A DNA stretch of 12,554 nucleotides, from positions 1-12,554 of the forward strand of contig JAOXYB010028989.1 of assembly GCA_028565635.1 (NCBI GenBank), written 5' to 3'. A program made the translations under genes and the position numbers. The stretch's first letter is position 1. Every line of letters begins with the position of its first letter. This document shows, in pieces, positions 1 through 6,877 of the stretch. This DNA is from Phoronis ovalis (taxonomy: Eukaryota; Phoronida; Phoronidae). The notes beneath the pieces were generated by a model. It worked only from the letters and a program-made list of their open reading frames with translations. It was not told the DNA's origin and did no database searches.

Positions 1-182
1 CCGTAGGACGCCCAGTATCTGAAACCTAGTGTCCTAGGACGCTAGAAAAGGTGGGACTCTTATTTTCTTTACACCGGCATGTTAGCTTAAAATTATAAGG
101 ATAATCACAATATCTAGGTGGGGGTTTATTGATATTTTTGTTAGAAATAGAAAATGCTTCAATATTTTACTGATATTTTTAA

Positions 183-280
183 CGTGCGACCCGTTTCACA
201 AAGCATTAGTAAAATCTTCGTACGAAACACGTACGAATGAAACCTTCGTACAAAGTTTTGTGAATCCGGCCTTGTTTGCA
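183..280. mobile_element. Palindromic MITE-like repeat, core 191-269
   Basis: The ends are imperfect inverted copies: CCGTTTCACAAAGC at 191-204 and, read on the - strand from 269, CCGGATTCACAAAACTTTG. Inside lie further self-complementary blocks built on CGTACG and TTCGTAC (around 216-235 and 244-252), so most of the roughly 80 bp can fold on itself. No coding capacity and no clear target-site duplication is seen. The type looks like the small palindromic elements common in mollusc genomes; that match is from memory, not a search. Confidence 0.55.
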
Positions 281-290
281 TCAGATGTTG

Positions 291-306
291 TATATATTAA
301 AATATA
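291..306 (+). promoter_or_regulatory. Possible TATA box for gene 1
   Basis: TATATATTAAAATATA lies about 66-80 bases before the ATG at 372, a spacing that would allow a short 5' UTR. The region is AT-rich, so chance is likely. Confidence 0.2.
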
Positions 307-371
307 CCACTTACATCGTGTGTTTACATAGAGAACCCTGTTATACAGCACCTGAGTATGCGGACACAGTG

Positions 372-429
372 ATGTGTTTAGTTAGTACTAGAAGTATTTG
401 GAAAATATATTTTGCAGTATTATTACAAA
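372..429 (+). CDS. Gene 1 exon 1, candidate signal-peptide exon
   Basis: The ATG at 372 opens 19 codons with Arg and Lys followed by a hydrophobic run (IYFAVLL), a plausible signal peptide. Reading stops at a candidate donor, A|GTATAT, in phase 1, which matches the phase-1 acceptor at 553; the joining codon becomes AGA (Arg). An in-frame ATG also exists at 285. Competing start: the ATG at 498 reads directly through 553 without an intron and gives a weaker hydrophobic leader (MVFIVITIKVSN), with an in-frame TGA at 486-488 just upstream. A leader exon left of the window is also possible. The donor is only a fair match. Confidence 0.4.
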
Positions 430-3246
430 GTATATGCAGGAATCTGTAAGACTTGAAAATCATGGCAAATTGCAAAAGCCTGGAATGAGATTACTTTATG
501 GTTTTCATAGTTATAACAATTAAAGTAAGTAATACTGTTTCATTCACTGTAGGAGACGGTAGCTGGACTGCTTGGTCTGATTGGGAATGGAACACGACAT
601 GCGCGAACACATGTAGTAATTCAACCATTGTAACACCTATTGTGAAATCACGAGAGCGCATCTGTGCTAATCCTTTACCAGTTGGACTTGGTTCAGATTG
701 TATTGGAGATAAAACCGAAATACATATAGATTATTGCGTAATAGCTCCATGTTCAAGCCTTAGTAGTGATTTAATTACAAAAGGCTCGTACATCCCAACT
801 GGAACTACTCTTCATGAAGACGATCATGCAGATGTCAATGTTACTACTGGTGTTGATCATGGGGCAGTTACATCAACTCGACCAATTGCATCTAATCAGT
901 CGCAAGTTCAGTCATCAAGCGGAGCAAGTAATATACCTACAACAATTGAGAACAGAGAAACAACCACAAAAATGGATGACAAGACGCTTACTGTTAGCTT
1001 TCAATCGCGTACACCAATGATGCAATCATCACTGTCCTCAAATAGTCCATTTTATACATCTATAACGACTGAGGATAGGGAAACAACATTACATGATACT
1101 TCAGTTAAAAGTACCACTATCACATCAGGAGATATATCAGATCGTACCTTCACCTCGTATTTAGCAAATACAGCTAGGTCAGTTTCTGAAACTGCAACGG
1201 CAGAAGCTTTGGCTACAAAAAACTGGTATTCTACTCATAATAGTCCATTTTATACATCTATAACGACTGAAAATAGGGAAACAACATTACAGGATACCAC
1301 TAAAAGTGCCGCTATCACATCACGAGATATATCAGATCGCACCTTCACCTCGTATGTAGCAAATACGGCTAGGTCAGTTTCTGAAACTGCAACAGCAGAA
1401 GATTTGCCTACAAAACACTGGTATTCTACTCATAATACCAGAATTCAGACTCTAACTAGCACTGCCACCGCCGTGGATACACATGAATCCAGTTTTCAGA
1501 CACACACAAGCCCGCCTTCACATACTTGGGGAAGGTGGTCGAAATGGACGCATAGTGCATGTTCAGTAACATGTGGACACGGTAAATTATCAAAAGTTCG
1601 TATTCGAACTTGTGATGGAGAAAGATGTGAAGGCATGGGCAATGAAACTGGCGTCAATGATTGTTTTGTACAATGTCATGGTAAAGTTATGTTTTATAGT
1701 AACATATTAAGGCATTGCTAGGAAACTGCAGTATGTACATTTTTTTAATATAAATAATGATGAATAAAGCAAATATTCAGACTGGTTTTAATTTCTTTCG
1801 ACATTTTCATCAATAAAGGTGACCTCAGGCAATTGGATAACTGTTGGCCATTAAACAAATGTCATTCACTATGCAGTACATGAATGTAATAAGTAATATG
1901 TCGTGTAATAAGGGATCCTTTAATTAATACAGCTTATTTACATCTCAAATTAACTTGTATACTATTTGCATAAATTCCAAAAAAGTGTGAAAATGTCTTT
2001 TGGAAATACATATACATATGCTTAATGGTGACTAAAAATAGTGTGACTTTTTCAGCCGAGAGTACTTGGATGGACTGGACGGAATGGAAACAAACATCTC
2101 CTTGTTCAGCAACATGCGGAAATAGCGAACAAAACAAAACAAGGCTTCGCGAATGCATTCTTGGCGCAAATTCGCGTCCTTGTCTGGGAAGTAACAAAGA
2201 GTTTGCAACATGCCTGTGTTTCTCTAAAAGATGTCCATGTAAGCATGAGATCAGACATCAAGTCGCAGCGTGTTATAACATACTTCTCTTCGCTATCTGG
2301 ATTGTTTTGGATTTCAAAGAATCTAGCCATAGTAAAACGTAATAGAATTTCTGCTTTAAAAAAATTAAAAACGTGCCAAAATTAAATACATGTAAACGAA
2401 AATCTTGTTGTTAGAATTGAACAACATATCAATTAATGTGTAAATAAAGTACAATTGTTATAGATATTCCTGATGCAGAAACGCAGTTAATATTGCAAGG
2501 AATTCGACGACCCCGTCCGCCGCCAGTTGAAGCCCCAGCGTCTGCAGCAATCGGTAGCGTAGCTGTTATTGTGATGGTATCATTTCTAGGTGAGGTTCTG
2601 GCTCGGGTATATGTTTAGTACTATTTCACTATGATACTATAAGTGAACACGATTACGGTGATACTACAAAAGCAATGTATAGATGCATTGACCATAAAAT
2701 GGTTTCAAATTTGCAGACTTTTGGATTTTATCTAAATTGTTAGTCACAGTATCCCATTGTCGCCAAATAACGTACTTTGAATTTTTTCTTATCCTCAGCT
2801 CAGTCGTAATGTGATAACATATGTTGACTTCAAAATAAGCCTTATAAACTAAAAAAAGTACTTGCAGTAATGCAAATATCAAATCAAAGGAAAGTATGTA
2901 TATTATTACTCAATATTTTCCACCAGTATCGTACGAGTTGGCGTATTACCCCAAAACAATCTTTGTCACAATCACACCAAAATACATACATGTAATCTAC
3001 AAATACGGTATTTCAAAGAGACATCATACAATAGAATCCTATTATAAATTAAGAATTCTAATTTAAAAAATAATAATATTAACATAAAATGTGCATTTTG
3101 TAGGAACAGTTGTATGTTTAGACACCGTGACTTTATTCAGAGATATGAGGAGGCTTTATCACAATATTCAATGTTGTTTTTGCTCGGAAAGAAACATACG
3201 AAAACGGAAAACAGTGAGAAAGAGACATTCGCCAGTGTCAAAATAG
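372..3246 (+). CDS. TSP1-repeat type I transmembrane protein (gene 1, five exons)
   Basis: Proposed join: 372-429, 553-1680, 2056-2238, 2464-2589, 3104-3246, giving about 545 aa with every intron in phase 1. Order: signal peptide 1-19, TSP1 domain 21-86, Ser/Thr-rich stalk 87-344 with a tandem duplication at 183-313, TSP1 345-394, TSP1 396-456, Pro/Arg-rich linker 457-481, TM helix about 484-504, cytoplasmic tail 505-545. Each TSP1 has the WxxWxxW tryptophan ladder (a known C-mannosylation site) and a CxxTC motif (CANTC, CSVTC, CSATC; a known O-fucosylation site). The protein is expected at the cell surface with its TSP1 modules outside, in adhesion or ligand binding. No ligand, enzyme domain or named orthologue is recognised. 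The three TSP1 domains and the TM are well supported; the signal-peptide exon is the weakest part. The last TSP1 ends close to the membrane, while the stalk separates it and TSP1-2 from TSP1-1. Confidence 0.82.
553..1680 (+). CDS. Gene 1 exon 2: TSP1-1, Ser/Thr stalk with duplication, TSP1-2
   Basis: The acceptor is a pyrimidine-rich tract ending CACTGTAG at 552; the donor is CATG|GTAAAG. Both ends are phase 1. The exon is open for 375 whole codons. TSP1-1 carries W24, W27, W30 and six Cys (36, 40, 57, 69, 81, 86). TSP1-2 carries W345, W348, W351 and six Cys ending at 394. Between them are about 260 residues rich in Ser and Thr, with few hydrophobics and no Cys, as expected of a heavily O-glycosylated stalk. 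An exon this long holding two modules and a repeated stalk is unusual, because TSP1 domains normally have their own exons. Confidence 0.88.
1041..1433 (+). repeat. In-frame tandem duplication in gene 1 stalk (66 + 65 codons)
   Basis: Copy 1 (1041-1238) and copy 2 (1239-1433) both start AATAGTCCATTTTATACATC and encode NSPFYTSITTE...NWYSTH / HWYSTH. Copy 2 lacks one codon near its 20th residue; both stay in frame. Differences are few and scattered, so the duplication is fairly recent. A decayed partial unit (I-P-T-T-I-E-N-R-E-T-T) starts near 930, suggesting an older third copy. Both copies are Ser/Thr-rich. Confidence 0.92.
1681..2055 (+). other. Gene 1 intron 2, with read-through stop and poly(A) signal
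   Basis: Retention adds 13 codons after the split codon and stops at 1719-1721. AATAAA follows at 1763-1768 and a T-rich stretch near 1782-1800. This is the arrangement of an intronic polyadenylation site that would give a secreted two-TSP1 form. Nothing else is recognised in it. Confidence 0.4.
2056..2238 (+). CDS. Gene 1 exon 3: TSP1-3
   Basis: The acceptor GACTTTTTCAG ends at 2055 and the donor is CCAT|GTAAGC. Both ends are phase 1, so this is a symmetric single-domain exon. It encodes W400, W403, W406, the CSATC motif and Cys after R-L-R-E, then RPC, ATC, LC and RC, giving seven Cys in all, one more than the standard six. The codon split with exon 2 becomes GCC (Ala). Confidence 0.88.
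2239..2463 (+). other. Gene 1 intron 3, open read-through with hydrophobic segment
   Basis: If retained, the frame continues 34 codons to a stop at 2340-2342 and encodes a hydrophobic run (YNILLFAIWIVLDF) followed by a short polar end. AATAAA is at 2443-2448, close to the next acceptor. It could be an alternative 3' end or chance. Confidence 0.3.
2464..2589 (+). CDS. Gene 1 exon 4: Pro/Arg linker and first half of TM helix
   Basis: The acceptor ATTGTTATAG ends at 2463 and the donor is CTAG|GTGAGG; both ends are phase 1. The exon starts with a polar stretch (IPDAETQ), then RRPRPPP, then a hydrophobic run (AAIGSVAVIVMVSFL) that continues into the next exon. No start-to-stop ORF longer than about 60 codons marks it. 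It was found from its splice sites and hydrophobicity. GC content rises locally, unlike the flanking introns. Confidence 0.78.
2590..3103 (+). other. Gene 1 intron 4
   Basis: AT-rich intron interrupting the TM helix, bounded by GTGAGG and TTTTGTAG. No repeat or ORF of interest was recognised. Confidence 0.7.
3104..3246 (+). CDS. Gene 1 exon 5: end of TM helix, cytoplasmic tail, stop
   Basis: The acceptor GCATTTTGTAG ends at 3103; entry is phase 1 and the stop is TAG at 3244-3246. The first residues (GTVVCL) complete a TM helix of about 21 residues. The tail of about 41 residues starts DTVTLFRDMRRLYHN, then has a Cys cluster (CCFC, possibly palmitoylated) and a strongly basic end (RKRKTVRKR). 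A basic cytoplasmic side agrees with type I topology. No ITAM, PDZ ligand or kinase domain is visible. Confidence 0.76.
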
Positions 3247-3660
3247 ATGAGGTATACGTCACAAGAATCAATTAATGGGTATATTTAAATGTTTGAATAA
3301 TAAGGATAGTATATGAATATACTAGTATGTTTTATTAATTTAATTATTTATTTAATTTATTTGTATGTTGTATCATTTGTTATCAAGTTTATTATTTATC
3401 TTACTAAACATTAGCTTATAAAATTGATGTATTTTGGGGAAATTATTATTGCAAATCTAATGCATTTACTATTTTAATGTTTTCATTAGTTTGTATTGTT
3501 GATTATATAAAATATTTCATACATATCATTTATCTTTTTTATGTAGCTGTATGTCATCTTGTATAGATAATAATTTTAAAATGTTGGTTGAGGAATGTCC
3601 GGCTTTTTATAAGTATTGATGCTATGTATAGATAGTTAAAATAAAACCAGGTATCGAAAA
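3247..3660 (+). other. Gene 1 3' UTR
   Basis: AT-rich stretch after the stop at 3246 and before the AATAAA at 3640-3645. It includes a TTTAATT/ATTTATTTA-rich block at about 3331-3400 with AUUUA motifs, which in animal mRNAs can lower stability. The 3' end is inferred. Confidence 0.45.
3640..3645 (+). promoter_or_regulatory. Poly(A) signal for gene 1
   Basis: A canonical AATAAA about 395 bases past the stop codon. It lies inside a 12-bp AT-rich word that recurs at 3976-3987, and just outside the left inverted repeat of the next element. Confidence 0.45.
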
Positions 3661-3948
3661 AGTTGTTCCTTTTTGTGATTTTTCGAGTTTTTAACTTGAA
3701 ATAAAAAAGGAACAAAATTATTATTTTGATCTGGAATTTTGAAATAATTCAAATAGTTTAAAATCATGAGGGAGCTTTCTGAAGCCATTGTCATGGTGTC
3801 GAAAAATGGGGCACTTTTGCGTTTTGTTTTTACGCGTTGTAAAGGTTTACTAACACTTGTACGCTCAACAAAATATCGCGCGTTTATCAATATATCTATG
3901 ATCTGCGCTATGCGTTTTATGTCTATCTTGTCAACTTTTTCGATACCT
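3649..3948. mobile_element. Non-autonomous TIR element (MITE-like), 300 bp
   Basis: A perfect 17-bp terminal inverted repeat: AGGTATCGAAAAAGTTG at 3649-3665 and its complement at 3932-3948. Just inside the left end is a second hairpin, GTTCCTTTTT at 3665-3674 against AAAAAGGAAC at 3704-3713. A 12-bp direct repeat, TTAAAATAAAAC, flanks the region at 3636-3647 and 3976-3987, but the right copy is 27 bases outside the TIR, so it is not a clean target-site duplication. Both strands carry short open frames (118 codons on -, 61 on +) with no recognisable domain. No transposase is present. Confidence 0.6.
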
Positions 3949-3996
3949 TGAAGTCTGAAATGTCGTATCACTTTTTTAAAATAAAACAGCAAACAG

Positions 3997-4245
3997 ATGA
4001 GATCTTTGTTTGAGGTTAATTTTACTAAAGTTGTAGTTCTTGTGCTATATGGGTGTTTGACTCTAAGTTTTTCCTTTAAGAAAAGAAAATGGTTTTTAAC
4101 AATTAAAAATTGTCATTGTACTAATTACGGATTCAACAAGTACATTTTTCTCACTCATCAATTTAGTTCATTTCTAAAAATGTATGCATTTATCTGGGAC
4201 TGTTATAACTATAGATATATTCAAAATGGATGTAAACTGTGCCAG
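3997..4245 (+). other. Possible distal first exon for gene 2 (alternative leader)
   Basis: The ATG at 3997 opens 83 codons that end exactly at a strong donor, CCAG|GTAAGT, in phase 0. That phase fits the acceptor at 7101. The first 26 residues (Arg, then VVVLVLYGCLTL) look like a signal sequence, arguably better than the one at 6821. Against it, the rest is AT-driven, with a basic FKKRKW stretch and no similarity I recognise, and the intron would be about 2.85 kb, far longer than its neighbours. Confidence 0.2.
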
Positions 4246-4257
4246 GTAAGTTTTAAC

Positions 4258-4308
4258 ACATAAAGATCAGACCCACATAAAGATCAGACCCACATAAAGA
4301 TCAGACCC
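4258..4308. repeat. Tandem repeat, 3 x 17 bp
   Basis: Three identical copies of ACATAAAGATCAGACCC at 4258-4274, 4275-4291 and 4292-4308. A small minisatellite in intergenic sequence; no function is suggested. Confidence 0.95.
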
Positions 4309-6780
4309 AAATCGAAAAACATTTTTTATCCAAAATTGCATTATTCAAAAAATTCAAATATGACAAATCTTCGACATACCGTTTTGACATTTCTGATTTC
4401 TTTTTTCACAAAAAGATTTTAAAAATGGTTTTAGAAGCAAAAAACATAGTTTATATCCATTATGACTTAGTGTGATTACGCATCTGACTACTTTATACTT
4501 AAAGGATTTATTAATTAAACATATCATATCTTTTCCTGTCAATATTTGATATAGTTTTGACGTCTTCTGTTTAAAGATTACAGTGGCGTATATAAGAGAT
4601 AAGAAACCCCGTATGTAGCAATAACCAAAGTCCACAAAAGTTAAAAATTAAGGCAAAACTGATCAACCGATATAATTTTGAGGCATTTTTTTTAAATTCC
4701 GCGATGATACTGTACTTACTCGGAAACGTCCAGTGAAGTTGATGGGCAATTGTGAGTATATGTATTGCTATGCATTTATTTATAACTTTATTATGTTAGA
4801 ACTCGTAAGAATTAAAGAGACTACATATATAGCTACATATATCTGTTGTTTAAATCCATTACTTCATATTTACATACGTATCCCCGGTATATCTCTAAAT
4901 ATACCCCCTTTCATGAATTTGCGCATGCATGAGTAGACAGAAATTGTTTAGCTTGCATAGGGAAATGCACAAATGAGTTGTTTCTTTAAAAAAGCCCTGT
5001 GAAATCTGCACCGACAGTGAACAGAATCGGTGTCTGATTGATCAAAATAACACTAATGTGCCAACCAGCCGAGAATTGCAGGACAGTGCTGCGACCAGGC
5101 CAATGCTCTCGTTGGAAAAGTAGCTAGCGTATTTGTAACAATACAAGTAACAGTAACAAACGCAAACTGTATTATGCATTAAACTGTGCTAAAATCGGGG
5201 TCAGAATGCACAAGACTGCAGGGAAACGTATTAATGGTTACATGTAATTTTATTGTTTTGTATATAGTTCATTATCTTATCCAAGATAAATATAAGTGTT
5301 CGCTCAATAATTGTACAGCACGTATGTTTATTCCTAACACGGGATTCCTGTTCGAGGCATAATGCCAGTTGGCAATAAAGGCTCAAACGTACCGTACCAA
5401 ATTTCCACTGACATGTATGTCTAATATTCAGTCCACATAGAACAGATAGGAAACCGCCTGACACCTAGGTGGTATAACAAGAGGAACTGAATCCTTGCGA
5501 TATATAGTACCACTGGAAACCTTTTTTTCGAGGCGAATGACCAGCTGTCAGCCGACTGACCACCGTAGTATCAAAAACTCTTAAAATATTTCCTGGAGAA
5601 CCCTCCTCATGTAGATCTGTCCACTATTTTTTTTTATGAATTCATACTCAACTCTGATATCAAGGTGTCCTAAAAATGCTACAGATTATTTGCCATTTAC
5701 TTCTTAACCCCGATTTTGTTTCATTAGTTTTGGTTGGAAACAAGTATGAACGTATTTGACACAAAACCTATACGTTTCTTTGTATTAGACCTACACTACT
5801 TAAGTCTATATACTAGTTATCATTGCAAAGAAATGGCATACTTACCTAAATGTAAAGCAATTTCTCAAAACAATCGAAGACAAGAGAGAAATAATTGAAA
5901 TGTGTGATATAAGCTTAAGATAAGTACCGATAATCGTTTTTTTATTTGCGCAATATATTTAAAATGTGTTATTTAAATATTATGCAAAACTAGGTGAATT
6001 TCAATCACGTAATCGAACAGACTGGCATCGTACATCAATCACATCTTTACATAATTAAACAAGGTTATAGGTGTTATCGAAATAATACAAATTTTTTCGT
6101 TTGGAACAACAGCGTTGAACTCCTAGTTTTACATGAGGGTTATACAGAAAGTCTCATCAGAAATAACTTGTGCTGTATAGCAACGGATTCTAGGCAGATG
6201 AAAAACCAGTACGGGAGACACATATCAAGAGCTTGTAACAGATTTCGTGATAAGTTACCATATACAGTTATAATCCATTAACTGTAAATATAACTTTTAA
6301 TTATATATTTCTTCGCATGGGCATAAATTATAATTTATACATAGAATATTCGACATGGGTAAACATTAAAATTGTAAACATCTACACGGATACAGATTAA
6401 TTAGGAATTAAATTTTGTCTTATCGTCACCCAAACGATAACGGTTCTATAAATATTTACTATAAGTATCTTGACGTGATGTGCTTTTATATGTATATTTC
6501 CTCATATTTGATAATATTTCATGATTTGGCGAGAATCTAAATTTACATGTTTCAGTAAAATTATCAGATACTTGCTAATAAATTGATACAGTCCTATTGG
6601 CATTTTAAAACTGCTATGAATAAAAACAGATAAAGAGACAACCTTTATAAATAGATACGAAAAAAAACAAGATAAAAGCCAGGATATCAACTCGGATAAC
6701 CAGAAAATATTATTGTGATTTAACGCAATTGATTATTATCAGCCGTTTCTGCGATTTACTTCTTCTGCCTATATTTTCAG

Positions 6781-6877
6781 CTTAACTCAATCTCAAAAGC
6801 TCTTACATTGAACATACATTATGAAATTAAGAGAAAAGGTCACTGAGATGACGGCAGTAATACTTCTGTGCACTGAG
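6781..6877 (+). CDS. Gene 2 leader exon: 5' UTR end, start codon, signal peptide
   Basis: A good acceptor (TTCTTCTGCCTATATTTTCAG, ending 6780) and donor (GAG|GTACGT) bound a 97-bp exon. The phase-0 frame has a TGA at 6809-6811, then ATGs at 6821 and 6848. From 6821 the peptide is MKLREKVTEM then TAVILLCTE, joined to VCLAF of the next exon, so the signal peptide is split by the intron. The presence of an acceptor implies a non-coding exon further upstream. The hydrophobic run contains a Glu and is only moderate. Confidence 0.5.

Larger units (their letters stand above)
3949..6780. other. Intergenic region, no recognised gene
   Basis: AT-rich sequence between gene 1 and the first gene 2 exon. 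It holds the 17-bp tandem repeat at 4258-4308 and a possible alternative leader exon at 3997-4245. It also has several short open frames without domain features on both strands. The longest on + is 5994-6281: it begins GTG after a TAG, has no ATG start and no donor. No tRNA, rRNA or conserved coding block was recognised. Part of the gene 2 promoter and any non-coding first exon should lie here. Confidence 0.55.

Noticed and set aside
1934-2330. Minus-strand open frames opposite TSP1-3
   Set aside because: They are shadows of the TSP1 exon, with no family match.
3244-3246. Gene 1 stop as an annotation error, with continuation into the receptor as one gene
   Set aside because: A TM helix followed by a basic tail, an in-frame stop, a poly(A) signal and a separate receptor leader exon argue for two genes. 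A chimeric transcript is kept only as a speculative finding.
3636-3992. 118-codon open frame on - strand
   Set aside because: It coincides with the TIR element and its AT-rich flanks and shows no transposase or other domain, so it is probably non-coding.
5040-5110. tRNA-like or SINE-like stretch
   Set aside because: Some words resemble pol III box elements, but A and B boxes are not correctly spaced and no cloverleaf could be drawn.
5335-5365. B-box-like CTGTTCGAGGC
   Set aside because: There is no matching A box at tRNA or SINE spacing and no terminal tail.
5994-6281. 95-codon open frame on + strand
   Set aside because: It starts with GTG after TAG, has no ATG, no donor at its end, no domain or hydrophobic pattern, and sits in AT-rich intergenic DNA.
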